The notes: generated from the sequence alone by a model not told the origin. 64,000 nt of DNA from Micromonospora mirobrigensis (GCF_900091555.1 NZ_FMCX01000003.1:372001-436000), one strand, 5' to 3'; positions 14,402 to 24,300 are shown, counted from the first letter of the stretch. A program made the numbers and translations.

Positions 14402-15708
14402 CGGGCTCCTCCCGGGACGACCTCGACGGATGCGCGGCGCTCCGGCCGCAGGGTGGCCGCGGCGGCGCGGACCTGCTCGTCGGTGACCTCGCCGACCAGC
14501 CGGGGCAGATCGTTGAGCAGCCCCGGCTCGCCGCGCTGCTGCTCCAGCACGGCCATCCGCAGCGCCCGGCCGAGCACCGCGTCGGTGTCCCGCAGCAGGT
14601 GGGTCGCCATCCGGGCCTGGGTACGCGCCAGCTCGCCCTCGGTCAGCCCGTCGGTGGCGAGCCGGTCCAGCTCCTCGTCCATGGTGCGCAGCACCTTGTC
14701 CACGTCGCCGCCGGGCGGCAGGTGCGCCTGGAGCAGCAGCGCGGTGGGGTCACGCACGTCGAACGGGTCGCCCATGAAGCCGAGGTAGCCGCCCAGGCCG
14801 GTCACCGTCCGGTCCCGCTGGACCAGCCGCTCGACCAGCCGGGACGCGTCGCCGTCGGTGAGCACCTCGGCCAGCACCACGTACGGCAGGTAGCCGGCGA
14901 AGTCGGTGACCGGGTCGGGCACCCGCCACGCCCCGGCGACCGCCGGCAGCGGGGCCAGCGGGTCGGTGTACGAGGTGCGCCGCTCCCCGGTCAGGTCGGG
15001 CTCGGTGAAGTCCGGGCGGGCCGGTGCGGGCCGGGCCGGGACGTCGCCGAAGTGCCGCTCGATCAGCGTGGTCGCCTCGGCCACGTCGACGTCCCCGCTG
15101 ACCGCGAGCACGGCGTTGCCGCAGGCGTAGTAGCGGCGGAAGAAGTCGGCCGCGTCGGAGACGGTCGCCGACTCCAGGTCGTCGAAGGAGCCGTAGCCGT
15201 CGTGCGCGTTGGGGAAGGTGTCGAACATGACCGGGGGCAGCTTGAGCCAGGGGAAGCCGCCGTACGGCCGGTTGAGCACGTTGACCCGGATCTCCTCCTT
15301 GACCACGTCGACCTGGTTGCGGAGGTTCTCCTCGGTGAGCTTCGGCCCGCGCATCCGGTCGGCCTCGAGGAAGAGGGCCCGTTCCAGGGCGTTGCTCGGC
15401 AGCGTCTCGAAGTAGTCGGTGTAGTCCAGGTGGGTGGAGCCGTTGAAGGTGCCGCCGGCGCCCTGGACGTGCCGGAAGTGGGCCAGCTTCTCCAGGTTCT
15501 CCGAGCCCTGGAACATCAGGTGCTCGAAGAGGTGCGCGAAGCCGGTGCGTCCCTCCGGCTCGGAGCGGATGCCGACGTCGTAGACCACCGCCACCCCGAT
15601 CACCGGGGCGCTGCGGTCCGGGGTGAGGACGACCCGTAGGCCGTTGTCGAGGGTGAACCGCTCGACCGGGTACTTCGTCGCTGGAATTCTCGTTCTCCGA
15701 GCCGCCAC
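14398..15708 (-). CDS. M16-family zinc peptidase, catalytic subunit
   Basis: A 436-residue pitrilysin-family protein. The inverted zinc motif HLFEH lies at 59-63, and the downstream Glu expected about 77 residues later falls in the region NQVDVVKEEIR. It is followed by a non-catalytic M16 gene and a NudC-like gene in overlapping frames. Substrates are probably peptides, and the pair is predicted to act as a clamp-shell heterodimer. The GTG start at 15708 is supported by a TAGGGT box ending 6 nt upstream (15715-15720), implying leaderless mRNA. Intracellular location is likely because no signal peptide is present. Confidence 0.9.
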   Translation of the reverse strand: MAARRTRIPATKYPVERFTLDNGLRVVLTPDRSAPVIGVAVVYDVGIRSEPEGRTGFAHLFEHLMFQGSENLEKLAHFRHVQGAGGTFNGSTHLDYTDYFETLPSNALERALFLEADRMRGPKLTEENLRNQVDVVKEEIRVNVLNRPYGGFPWLKLPPVMFDTFPNAHDGYGSFDDLESATVSDAADFFRRYYACGNAVLAVSGDVDVAEATTLIERHFGDVPARPAPARPDFTEPDLTGERRTSYTDPLAPLPAVAGAWRVPDPVTDFAGYLPYVVLAEVLTDGDASRLVERLVQRDRTVTGLGGYLGFMGDPFDVRDPTALLLQAHLPPGGDVDKVLRTMDEELDRLATDGLTEGELARTQARMATHLLRDTDAVLGRALRMAVLEQQRGEPGLLNDLPRLVGEVTDEQVRAAAATLRPERRASVEVVPGGAR

Positions 15709-15714
15709 GGCTCG

Positions 15715-15720
15715 ACCCTA
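15715..15720 (-). promoter_or_regulatory. -10 element TAGGGT for the M16-M16-nudC operon
   Basis: On the minus strand TAGGGT ends 6 nt before the GTG of the catalytic M16 gene, consistent with leaderless transcription of the three-gene operon. Confidence 0.5.
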
Positions 15721-15810
15721 GCGCGTCGGAACCCGGCGTACCGCCGTCCCGCGCGCCGGCGGCTGCGGGTCCGGTCGAGCACGGCCGACCTGACCTATCG
15801 GTCCGATGGG

Positions 15811-15906
15811 AATTGCCGGCAATTTCGGGACACCCCGTCTCACCATCCGGTCGGTTCTTGACGCCGGTCACGGCCTGCCCCACTCTTCCTACCAACTAAG
15901 TAGGAA
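15811..15906 (+). promoter_or_regulatory. Two palindromes in the ssuA upstream region; probable Rrf2 operator
   Basis: A perfect 14-bp palindrome AATTGCCGGCAATT lies at 15811-15824. A second site, TTCCTAC-N7-GTAGGAA, lies at 15886-15906, 21 bp before the ssuA start. Because an Rrf2-type regulator ends the operon, the second site is a good candidate for its operator. A TTGACG at 15858-15863 could be a -35 element, but its -10 is unclear. Confidence 0.5.
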
Positions 15907-15926
15907 TACTGCGGATTGGATCGACG

Positions 15927-16985
15927 ATGAGACGGCTCCCCTTCCGTCGGCTGGTCTCCCTGGCCACCCTCGCCGTGGTGAGCGCGGCGACCCTCGGCAC
16001 CACGGCCGCCTGCGGCGAGGACGACGCGAGCGGCGACTCCGGGCCGGTGACGCTGCGGCTCGGCTACTTCCCCAACATCACCCACGCGCCCGCCGTCGTC
16101 GGCGTCGAGAAGGGCATCTTCGCCGACAAGCTCGGCAGCGGGGTCAAGCTGGAGACCAAGACCTTCAACGCCGGCCCGGCCGCGGTCGAGGCGATCTTCT
16201 CCGGGGCGCTCGACGCGACGTACATCGGTCCGAACCCGACGGTGAACGCCTTCTCCAAGTCCAAGGGGGAGGCCGTCCGGGTCGTCTCCGGCGCCGCCTC
16301 CGGCGGCGTCGCGCTGGTGGTCAAGCCCGAGATCACCTCGGTCGAGCAGCTGCGCGGCAGGAAGATCGCCACCCCGCAGCTGGGCAACACGCAGGACGTG
16401 GCGCTGCGCTACTTCCTCAAGGAGAAGGGCCTGACCACCACCAAGGAGGGCGGCGGCGACGTCAAGGTGGTCCCCCAGGAGAACTCGCAGACCGTCGAGA
16501 CCTTCGGCAGCGGCGCCATCGACGGCGCCTGGGTGCCGGAGCCGTTCGTCTCCCGGCTGGTCAACGCCGGCGGCAAGGTGCTGGTCGACGAGCGGGACCT
16601 GTGGCCGGACAAGAAGTTCGTCATCACCAACCTGATCGTCTCCACCAAGTTCCTCAAGGCCCACCCCGACGCGGTGAAGAAGCTGGTCGAGGGGCAGGTG
16701 GCGGCGAACGAGTTCGTCAACACCAAGCCGGACGAGTCCCAGCAGGCCATCTCCGACCACATCGGCAAGATCACCGGCAAGCCGCTGGACGTGAAGCTGA
16801 TCAAGCAGGCGTGGCCGACGTTGGAGTTCACCAACGACCCGATCGCCTCCTCGCTCAAGACCGGCCTCGACCACGCGGTCGCCGTCCAGCTCACCGAGCC
16901 GGTGGACCTCAACGGCCTCTACGACCTGTCGTACCTCAACGACGTGCTCAAGGCCCAGGGCAAGCCCGGAGTCACCCAGCCATGA
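15927..16985 (+). CDS. ssuA: ABC transporter substrate-binding lipoprotein, SsuA-type (sulfonate family)
   Basis: A 352-residue lipoprotein: basic N-terminus, hydrophobic segment and lipobox ending at C29. The mature part reads VTLRLGYFPNITHAPAVVGV, the hallmark of the SsuA/TauA/nitrate-binding (NMT1-like) family. It would deliver an aliphatic sulfonate or related sulfur compound to the permease. The ATG at 15927 follows a GGATTGGA purine tract. The stop codon overlaps the ATPase start (ATGA). Sulfonate specificity is inferred from family resemblance and the Rrf2 regulator; nitrate or taurine are alternatives. Confidence 0.85.
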   Translation: MRRLPFRRLVSLATLAVVSAATLGTTAACGEDDASGDSGPVTLRLGYFPNITHAPAVVGVEKGIFADKLGSGVKLETKTFNAGPAAVEAIFSGALDATYIGPNPTVNAFSKSKGEAVRVVSGAASGGVALVVKPEITSVEQLRGRKIATPQLGNTQDVALRYFLKEKGLTTTKEGGGDVKVVPQENSQTVETFGSGAIDGAWVPEPFVSRLVNAGGKVLVDERDLWPDKKFVITNLIVSTKFLKAHPDAVKKLVEGQVAANEFVNTKPDESQQAISDHIGKITGKPLDVKLIKQAWPTLEFTNDPIASSLKTGLDHAVAVQLTEPVDLNGLYDLSYLNDVLKAQGKPGVTQP

Positions 16986-17761
16986 CGTCGACCACGACGA
17001 CCCCGCGCAGCGCGACCGGCCAGGTCGCGCTGCGCGGCGTGACCAAGGTGTACGGACGCGGCGAGAACGCCGTACTCGCCCTGGACGGGGTCTCCCTGGA
17101 CGTGGCGCCCGGCGAGTTCGTCTGCCTGGTCGGCGCCTCCGGCTGCGGCAAGAGCACCCTGCTGAACCTGGTCGCCGGCCTGGACCGGGTCAGCGGCGGG
17201 CAGATCGACGCCGGCGAGGGGGTCAACCCCGGGCTGATGTTCCAGGAGTCCGCGCTCTTCCCCTGGCTCACCGTCGAGGGGAACGTCGAGGTGCCGCTCA
17301 AGCTGCGCGGCCTGCCCCGCGCCGAACGCCGGGAACGGGTCGCCGAACTGCTGCGCACGGTGCACCTGGCCGACTTCGGCCGCAAGCGCCCGCACGAGCT
17401 CTCCGGCGGCATGCGGCAACGGGTGGCGCTGGCCCGCACCCTGGCCCTGGACACCCCGGTCCTGCTGATGGACGAGCCGTTCGGCGCGCTCGACGCGATG
17501 ACCCGGGACATCCTCCACGACGAGCTGGAACGGATCTGGTCCGAGCGCAGGCTCACCGTGCTCTTCGTGACCCACAACGTCCGCGAGGCGGCCCGGCTCG
17601 CCGACCGGATCATCCTGCTCAGCAGCCGGCCCGGCCGGATCATCTACTCCACCGGGGTCGACGTGCCCCGGCCCCGGCGCATCGACTCCCCGGAGATCGC
17701 CGCGATCGCCGCCGAGGTCACCGACCGGCTCCGTACGGAGGTGGGCCGCCATGGCCAGTGA
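16982..17761 (+). CDS. ssuB: ABC transporter ATP-binding protein, SsuB-type
   Basis: A 259-residue ATPase with Walker A GASGCGKST, a Q-loop in MFQESALFPWLTV, signature LSGGMRQR, and Walker B LLMDEPFGALDAMTR followed by the H-loop THNV. The ALFPWLTV sequence after the Q-loop is typical of the nitrate/sulfonate/taurine ATPase family. ATG 16982 overlaps the ssuA stop by 4 bp. It energises the importer formed with the permease that overlaps its own 3' end by 11 bp. Confidence 0.9.
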   Translation: MTSTTTTPRSATGQVALRGVTKVYGRGENAVLALDGVSLDVAPGEFVCLVGASGCGKSTLLNLVAGLDRVSGGQIDAGEGVNPGLMFQESALFPWLTVEGNVEVPLKLRGLPRAERRERVAELLRTVHLADFGRKRPHELSGGMRQRVALARTLALDTPVLLMDEPFGALDAMTRDILHDELERIWSERRLTVLFVTHNVREAARLADRIILLSSRPGRIIYSTGVDVPRPRRIDSPEIAAIAAEVTDRLRTEVGRHGQ

Positions 17762-18638
17762 CACCCTCGCCACCACCGCGCCGCGCAGCGACGCCGAGAT
17801 CTCCGGCCTGGACGCCCTGGAGATCGCCGGTCAGGAGAAGGCGGCCACCCGGGCCAGCCGGATCTGGGCCGCCACCTGGCCGAAGGTCGCCGCGCTGGCG
17901 CTCGCGATCGGGCTCTGGCAGGCGGTGGTCTGGACCGGCTGGAAGGACTCGTGGGCGCTGCCCGGCCCGGCAGTCGTCTTCGCGGATCTCTGGCACTACC
18001 TGCTCAGCGCGTCCCTCTGGGAGGGCCTGGCCACCACCGCCCGCCGGGCCGTGGTGGGCTTCGCCGCCGCGGTCGCCGTGGGTCTGGTCCTCGGGCTGGG
18101 CGTGGCCCGGGTGAAGGTGCTGCGGGCGGCGCTCGGCTCGATGATCACCGCGCTGCAGACCATGCCGTCGATCGCCTGGTTCCCGCTGGCCATCCTGCTC
18201 TTCCAGCTCAGCGAGCAGGCGATCTTCTTCGTGGTGGTGCTGGGCGCCGCGCCGTCGGTCGCCAACGGGGTGATCCACGGGGTCGACTACGTGCCGCCGC
18301 TGCTGGTCCGGGCCGGCCGCAACGTCGGTGCCCGGGGGCTCAACCTCTACCGGTACGTCATCGCGCCCGCCGCGCTGCCGGCGATCGTGGCCGGCCTCAA
18401 GCAGGGCTGGGCGTTCGCCTGGCGCAGCCTGATGGCCGGTGAGCTGCTGGTGGTGATCGCCGAGAAGACCTCGATCGGCGCTCAGCTCACCTACGCCCGG
18501 GACTTCTCCGACGCGCCCCGACTGATGGCCATCATGATCGTCATCCTGGTGGTGGGCCTGCTGGTCGACGCGGCGTTCGGCGCCGCCGACAAGGCGATCC
18601 GGCGCCGGTGGGGCGTACTCGACCAGGCCGGCAACTGA
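17751..18638 (+). CDS. ssuC: ABC transporter permease, SsuC-type
   Basis: A 295-residue inner-membrane protein with about six helices. The conserved cytoplasmic EAA-like loop reads NLYRYVIAPAALPAIVAGLKQGWAF in the expected position (split here as NLYRYVIAPAALPAIVAGL and KQGWAF). The N-terminal 40 residues are cytosolic. It overlaps ssuB by 11 bp and is followed 4 nt later by the Rrf2 gene, so all four are probably one transcript. Confidence 0.9.
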   Translation: MASDTLATTAPRSDAEISGLDALEIAGQEKAATRASRIWAATWPKVAALALAIGLWQAVVWTGWKDSWALPGPAVVFADLWHYLLSASLWEGLATTARRAVVGFAAAVAVGLVLGLGVARVKVLRAALGSMITALQTMPSIAWFPLAILLFQLSEQAIFFVVVLGAAPSVANGVIHGVDYVPPLLVRAGRNVGARGLNLYRYVIAPAALPAIVAGLKQGWAFAWRSLMAGELLVVIAEKTSIGAQLTYARDFSDAPRLMAIMIVILVVGLLVDAAFGAADKAIRRRWGVLDQAGN

Positions 18639-18642
18639 GCCC

Positions 18643-19086
18643 GTGTACGTCTCCGCGCGCAGCGACTACGCCGTCCGGGCCATGCTCGCCGTCGCCGACG
18701 CCGGCGGCGAGCCCGGCCGGCCCGGCTCCGGCGAGCTGGTCAAGGCGGCCACCCTGGCCGAGTCGCAGGGCATCCCGCTCAGCTTCCTCCAGGGCATCCT
18801 GCTCGACCTGCGCCGGGCCGGCCTGCTGCTCAGCCACCGCGGCACCGAGGGCGGCTACGCCCTCACCCGCCCGGCGTCCGAGATCAGCGTCGGCGACGTG
18901 CTCCGCGCGGTGGGTGGGTCGCTGACCACCGTGCGCGGCCTCCCGGCGGCGGACGCCGGCTACCACGGGGTCGCCACCGGGCTGCGCGACGTGTGGCTCG
19001 CCGTGGACGGGGCGATCGCCGTGGTGGTGGACCGCACCACCCTGACCGACCTGCTGGTCGACCGGGACCGGGTCAGCCCGTCGTAG
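18643..19086 (+). CDS. Rrf2-family transcriptional regulator
   Basis: A 147-residue winged-helix regulator. It opens SARSDYAVRAMLAVAD, the classic Rrf2 start, with a recognition helix near PLSFLQGILLDLRRAGLL and a wing at RGTEGGYAL. It has no cysteine, so it is not an iron-sulfur sensor like IscR or NsrR; it is closer to CymR-type Rrf2 proteins that sense cysteine status or a partner enzyme. It is the last gene of the SsuABC operon (4-nt gap) and probably binds the 15886-15906 palindrome. Its 3' end overlaps the convergent small gene by 14 bp. Confidence 0.88.
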   Translation: MYVSARSDYAVRAMLAVADAGGEPGRPGSGELVKAATLAESQGIPLSFLQGILLDLRRAGLLLSHRGTEGGYALTRPASEISVGDVLRAVGGSLTTVRGLPAADAGYHGVATGLRDVWLAVDGAIAVVVDRTTLTDLLVDRDRVSPS

Positions 19087-19273
19087 TGCCGGCGGGCGGG
19101 GTGGGCGGGGCGCCGGGCAGGTGCAGACCCACCACCCCGGCCGGCGCGGTCACCCCCGGGGTCGGGTGCCACGGCGCGAACGCCGCGACCATGGCGAGCA
19201 GCAGCCCCGCTCCGGCGAGCGCCAGCACCACCAGCAGCTCGCGTACCGCCCCCGAGCCGGCGTCGCCCGCCAT
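19073..19273 (-). CDS. Small single-span membrane protein, 66 residues
   Basis: Starts ATG 19273 after GGGAGG. Residues about 9-32 form one transmembrane helix (RELLVVLALAGAGLLLAMVAA, written here in part), followed by a Pro/Gly/Thr-rich tail. No family is recognised. It is convergent with, and overlaps by 14 bp, the end of the Rrf2 gene. The strong ribosome-binding site and hydrophobic core support translation. Confidence 0.6.
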   Translation of the reverse strand: MAGDAGSGAVRELLVVLALAGAGLLLAMVAAFAPWHPTPGVTAPAGVVGLHLPGAPPTPPAGTTTG

Positions 19274-19394
19274 GGTCACCCCTCCCGCGTCCGGTCGCAC
19301 CCCCGTCAGCAAGCCTGGCCCCACCCCGCCTCCGGCGACAGTCGCCGATCGGACCCAATCGGGCCGGTTAACCGACTCGTGACCGGAGAAACGG

Positions 19395-19439
19395 CGCAGC
19401 GGCCGGGCACCGCCGCGGAGGCGGTGCCCGGCCGCTGCG
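19395..19439 (-). terminator. 20-bp perfect hairpin terminator after the DEAD-box gene
   Basis: Arms 19395-19414 and 19420-19439 are perfectly complementary with a 5-nt loop, 14 nt beyond the stop codon. The downstream minus-strand sequence has a short T-rich patch. Confidence 0.85.
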
Positions 19440-19452
19440 GCCGGAAGGAGGA

Positions 19453-20763
19453 TCAGACGGTACGCGGGCGGCGCGGCCGCCGGGACCGGCCCGAGGTGCG
19501 GTGCGCCGAACGGCCGCCCTCGCCGCCGCCACCGGCGGTACGCGGACGCGCGGCCGGCGCCGGCTGCGGAGCGACGATGGTCACCGGCACCCCGGAGGGC
19601 TCCCGGGCCCCGGTGACCCGGGACAGCGCCGCGTCACCGAGCCGCACCTGGGTCGACTGGGGCTTGATGCCGGCCACGCTCATCAGCCGGGACACGTCCC
19701 GGCGCTGCTCCGGCAGGACCAGGGTGACCACGGTGCCGGACTCCCCCGCCCGCGCGGTACGCCCACCCCGGTGCAGGTAGTCCTTCGCCTCGGTCGGCGG
19801 GTCCACGTTGACCACCATGTCCAGGCCGTCGACGTGGATGCCCCGGGCCGCCACGTCGGTGGCGACCAGGGCGGTCACCTGCCCGGTGCGGAACTGCTCC
19901 AGGATCCGGGTGCGCTGCGGCTGGGACTTGCCGCCGTGCAGGGCCGCGGCGCGTACCCCCTTGGAGAGCAGCTGGCGGGCGAGCCGGTCGGCGCGGTGCT
20001 TGGTACCCATGAACAGGATGGTGCGGCCCTCGCGGGCGGCGATCTGGGTGAGCGCGGCGGGCTTGTCGGCCGCGTCGACGTGCAGCACGTGGTGGGTCAT
20101 CGCGGTCACCGTGGCGGTGCCCGGGTCCACCGAGTGCGACACCGGGTTGCTCAGGAAGCGGCGGACCAGCCGGTCCACGCCACCGTCCAGGGTCGCCGAG
20201 AAGAGCATCCGCTGGCCGTCCGGGGCGACCTGCTCCAGCAGCTTGGTCACCTGCGGCAGGAAGCCCATGTCGGCCATCTGGTCGGCCTCGTCGAGCACGG
20301 TGATGGCGACCTCACCGAGTCGCGCGTCACCCCGGTTGATCAGGTCGTGCAGCCGGCCGGGGGTGGCCACGACCACCTCGGCGCCGGCCCGCAGCGCGTC
20401 CGCCTGCCGTTGCAGCGACAGGCCGCCGACGACGGTGGCGCAACGCAGCCCGAGGGCCTTCGCGTACGGGGCCAGGGCGGTGGTGACCTGCTGGGCCAGC
20501 TCCCGGGTCGGCACCAGCACCAGGGCCAGCGGGCGGCCCGGGCGGGCCCGACGGCCGGCGGTGCGCGACAGCAGCGGCAGCCCGAAGGCGAGCGTCTTGC
20601 CGGAGCCGGTGCGGCCCCGGCCGAGCACGTCCCGGCCGGCCAGCGAGTCGGGCAGGGTCGCCGCCTGGATCGGGAACGGCTCGTTGATGCCCTGCGCGGT
20701 GAGCTCGGCGACCAGCGCCGGCTCCAGGCCGGTCGCGGCGAAGCTGGGAATGGTCATGGTCAT
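19453..20763 (-). CDS. DEAD-box ATP-dependent RNA helicase
   Basis: A 436-residue helicase with Q-motif (NEPFPIQ), Walker A GRTGSGKT (50-57), PTRELAQQ, DEAD box in VLDEADQM, SAT motif, and C-terminal motifs HGGKSQPQR, ATDVAARGIH and HRGGRTARAGE. The tail is Arg/Gly-rich (RRPRRPRTV), typical of RhlE-like cold-shock helicases that bind RNA. It starts at ATG 20763, with a second ATG two codons later. It lies downstream of the cold-shock protein gene on the same strand, suggesting a joint role in unfolding RNA. The 5' leader contains two stem-loops (about 20775-20795 and 20826-20842). Confidence 0.92.
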   Translation of the reverse strand: MTMTIPSFAATGLEPALVAELTAQGINEPFPIQAATLPDSLAGRDVLGRGRTGSGKTLAFGLPLLSRTAGRRARPGRPLALVLVPTRELAQQVTTALAPYAKALGLRCATVVGGLSLQRQADALRAGAEVVVATPGRLHDLINRGDARLGEVAITVLDEADQMADMGFLPQVTKLLEQVAPDGQRMLFSATLDGGVDRLVRRFLSNPVSHSVDPGTATVTAMTHHVLHVDAADKPAALTQIAAREGRTILFMGTKHRADRLARQLLSKGVRAAALHGGKSQPQRTRILEQFRTGQVTALVATDVAARGIHVDGLDMVVNVDPPTEAKDYLHRGGRTARAGESGTVVTLVLPEQRRDVSRLMSVAGIKPQSTQVRLGDAALSRVTGAREPSGVPVTIVAPQPAPAARPRTAGGGGEGGRSAHRTSGRSRRPRRPRTV

Positions 20764-20940
20764 GCGGAATGCCTTCCTCGACGCGGCACGTGTCGAGGGA
20801 TGCGCCGCCGACGGCGCTGTCGACCGGCGGAGACGTCCGCCGGGACTCACAAGCACGAACCGATTGGGTACGGGCCGGTCCGCCGCAGCACGCCGCGTCC
20901 CGCCGGAGCGGGGGGCGGCGCGGCGGACCGGTCCCGTCGC

Positions 20941-20958
20941 CACGCCCGGAAGGGCGTG
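20941..20958 (-). terminator. Short hairpin after the cold-shock gene
   Basis: CACGCCC and GGGCGTG pair around a 4-nt loop, 28 nt after the cspA stop. Partial termination here would set the ratio of csp to helicase transcripts. Confidence 0.5.
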
Positions 20959-20985
20959 GAGGGTGTTACCGGGTGGATCCGAGGA

Positions 20986-21189
20986 TCAGAGCGGGCGGAT
21001 GTTCTCCGCCTGCGGGCCCTTCTGGCCCTGGGTCACCTCGAACTCGACCCGCTGGTTCTCGTCCAGGCTCCGGTAGCCGGAGGACTGGATCGCCGAGAAG
21101 TGGGCGAAGACGTCAGCGCCGCCGCCGTCCGGGGTGATGAAGCCGAAGCCCTTGTCAGCGTTGAACCACTTGACGGTGCCAATAGCCAT
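20986..21189 (-). CDS. cspA: Cold-shock protein (CspA family)
   Basis: A 67-residue OB-fold protein with RNP1 KGFGFITP and RNP2 VFAHFSAI. It binds single-stranded RNA or DNA and acts as an RNA chaperone. The ATG at 21189 follows AAGGAGAC with good spacing. The upstream non-coding region to the AdnB stop is about 200 nt, long enough for a structured, temperature-sensitive 5' leader as known for cspA-type genes. Confidence 0.95.
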   Translation of the reverse strand: MAIGTVKWFNADKGFGFITPDGGGADVFAHFSAIQSSGYRSLDENQRVEFEVTQGQKGPQAENIRPL

Positions 21190-21317
21190 TTGTTTCGTCT
21201 CCTTGACGGAACGTCGAACCCGCACTTGTTGCGGACTCGAAGAGGAGTGTGTCGCAGTCCACGGCACACCTGTCGCTGCTGGTCGCCCCGCCCGGAGATC
21301 TCCGGACACAACAAACG

Positions 21318-21345
21318 GCGCCTGGGGCCACAATCCGCCAGGCGC
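21318..21345 (-). terminator. Terminator after the adnA-adnB operon
   Basis: Arms 21318-21325 and 21338-21345 (GCGCCTGG type) pair over 8 bp; on the minus strand they are followed by a T-rich CGTTTGTTGTGT tract. It separates the helicase operon from the cold-shock gene. Confidence 0.65.
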
Positions 21346-21388
21346 ACACAGAGTCTCTGGTAACCAAAACTGCAACGGGACCAACGTA

Positions 21389-24300
21389 TCACGGATCGAC
21401 CTGAGCGCCACCCCCTGGCGCAAATTCCTCCGGCACCGCGGCGATCAGCGCGGTCAACCCGTCGGCGTCCAGCAGGTCGGCCGGGCGGACGGTCACCCCG
21501 TCCCGCACGTAGTGGAACGCGGCGCCCACCCGCTCCACCGGCACCCCGGCCAGCTCCGCCCAGGCCAGCCGGTAGACGGCCAGCTGCACGGCGACCACCT
21601 CCGCCTCCCGCCCGGCGGGCTGCCGGCCGGTCTTCCAGTCGACCACGTCGTACCGGCCGCCGGGGCGGGCGAAGACCGCGTCCATCCGGCCCCGGACGAC
21701 GACCCCGGCGAGGACCGTGGCGAACGGCACCTCCACCTCGATCGGCACCCGGTCCGCCCACTCGCTGGCCAGGAAGCGCTCCTGGAGCTCGGCCAACGCC
21801 CCGTCGGGCGCCGCGTCGGCGTCCGCCGCGCCGGGCAGCTCGTCCACGTCGAGCAGCCGGTCGGCGCCGAACCGCTGCTCCAGCCAGGCGTGGAAGGCGG
21901 TGCCCCGGCGGGCGTACGGGCTGGGCTCGGTGGGCATCGGCCGGCGCAACGCCCGGGCCAGCGCCGAGGGGTCGCGCCGCAGCCCCACCAGCTGGGTCAC
22001 CGACAGGTGGCCCGGCAGGGTGACCTCCACCGCCTCGGCCCGGCGCAGCAGCTCCGCCCGCTCGGCGAGGAGCAGGTCCGCCTCCCGCCGCCAGCGGACC
22101 ACCTCCGGGTCGGCCGCCACCTCCGGCGCTCCCTCCGGACCGACCGCCGCTTCGACCGGCGGGACCGGGCCGGACGCCGCTTCGACCGGCGGGACCGGGC
22201 CGGACGCCGCGCCGGCCCCCGGGCCCGGGTCGGCGGGCCGCTCGGCCGACTCCGGGTCGGCCGGTCGGCGGGCCGACTCCGGGTCGGTGAGGAAGCGGCG
22301 GACCAGGGCGGCGGCCTCGGCCAGCGCCGGACGGCGGGCGCCCAGCGGGTCGGCCGGCCACTCCGCGCGCAGCACCAGCTCGGTGGTCGGGTTCACCGCG
22401 TCACCGGCCGGCTCGGGCGCCCACCGGTCGACCAGCAGCCCGTCCCCGCCGTCCAGGCAGGCGTCGTGGATCTCGCGCAGCAGGACCGACGGTCCGCGGA
22501 ACCGCTTCGCCGCCTCCCCCCACCAGTAGCCGGAGCAGAGCAGCAGCCGCCGGGGCCGGGTCACCGCCACGTACGCCAGCCGGCGCTCCTCCCGCTCGTC
22601 GTGCGCCCGCCAGGCGTCGATGAAGTCCGCCACCGCCCGGGCCACCCCACGCTGGTCCTCCGCCTCGGCCAAGCCCAGCTCGGGCAGCCCGTCGGCGTCG
22701 CCGCGCAACGGGAACGGCAGCACACCGAGCCCGCCCAGCCAGTGGTCGGAGTTGCGCACCGGCCCCGGCCAGACGCCCCGGGTGAGGCCGGCGACCGCCA
22801 CCACGTCCCACTCCAGGCCCTTCGCGGCGTGCGCGGTGAGGATCTGGACGGCCCCCTCGACCACCTCGACCTCACCCGGGGCCAGTCCGCGCTCCTCGTC
22901 CTCGGCGGCGGCCAGGAAGGCCAGGAAGCCGGCGAGGGTGGCGCCGGGCGTCTCGCCACCGAACCGGGCCGCGACGTCGCCCAGCGCGTCCAGGTGGCCG
23001 CGGGCCAGCCCGGCGTCGCCGGTGCCGTCCCGGCCGGCCCGGACCGCCACCTCCACGTCCAGGCCGATGGTCCGCTCGACGTCCGCGATCAGCTCCGGCA
23101 GCGTCTGGTCCAGCCGGTAGCGCAGCAGCGCCAGCTCCGTGCCGTACGCCCGCAGCCGGGCGTACCCCTGGTCGGAGTACGCCTGCGCCGGGCCCAGGTC
23201 GGCCAGCGCCTCGACCAGCGTCGCCTCGTCGAGGGCGTCCACGCTGATCTCCGGCCCGTCGTCGCCGGTGAACCGCTGCCGCTCCCGGGCGATGGCCCGG
23301 GCCCGCCGGTGCAGGGCCACCAGGTCCCGCGGGCCGATCCGCCAGCGCGCCCCGGTGAGCAGCCGCAGCAGCGCCGCCCCGTCGGTCGGGTCGGCGAGCA
23401 CCCGCAGCGTGCAGACCACGTCCCGCACCTCGGGGGTGTCCAGCAGACCGCCCAGCCCGACCACCTCGACCGGCAGCCCCCGGGCCCGCAACGCCCCCTC
23501 GATCGCCGGGATCTGGCTGCGCAGCCGGACCAGCACGGCGGTGGTGGGGCGCTGCGGCACCGGGATGTGCTCGGGCAGCGCGTCGGGCGTCCGGGCCGCC
23601 CCCCGCCAGGCGGCGAGGACGCTGTCGGCGATCCAGTCGGCCTCGTCGGCGTACGTCTCCAGCAGCGCGCAGTGCACGGTGCCGGCGGCCCGGCCGTGCG
23701 GGGTGCGGTGGCCGATCGGGTCCTTGACGCTCAGCGCGGCGTGCAGCTCCGGCACCCGGGCCCCGGCGGCGCGCAGCGGCACCGACAGCGCGTTGGCCAC
23801 CCCGAGGATCTCCGGCCGGTTGCGCCAGCTGGTGCTCAGGCCGAGCACCTCGGCGGGGGTGCCGTCGGCGCGGGCGAAGTCGGTCGGGAACCGCTCCAGG
23901 GTGCCGGCGCTGGCCCCGCGCCAGCCGTAGATGGACTGGCAGGGGTCGCCGACGGCGGTCACCGGGTGGCCGCCGCCGAAGAGCGCGCCCAGGAGCACCA
24001 CCTGGGCGTGGCTGGTGTCCTGGTACTCGTCGAGCAGCACCACCCGGTAGCGGTCCCGCTCGATCTCCCCCACGCCGGGATGGTCCCGGGCCACCCGGGC
24101 CGCCCGGGCCAGCTGGTCGGCGAAGTCCATCGCCTCGAAGTCGTCCTTGCGCCGCGCGTACGCCCGGACCAGCGGGAGCAGCTTCAGCCGGGTCTGCTGG
24201 AGCTGCAACGCCCTGCGCACGTCGGCGTAGACCCGGCCGGGGCGGGACTGCACGTCGGCGAAGAACCGGCCGGTCCAGGCCGCCAGGTCGTCCGGGTCGA

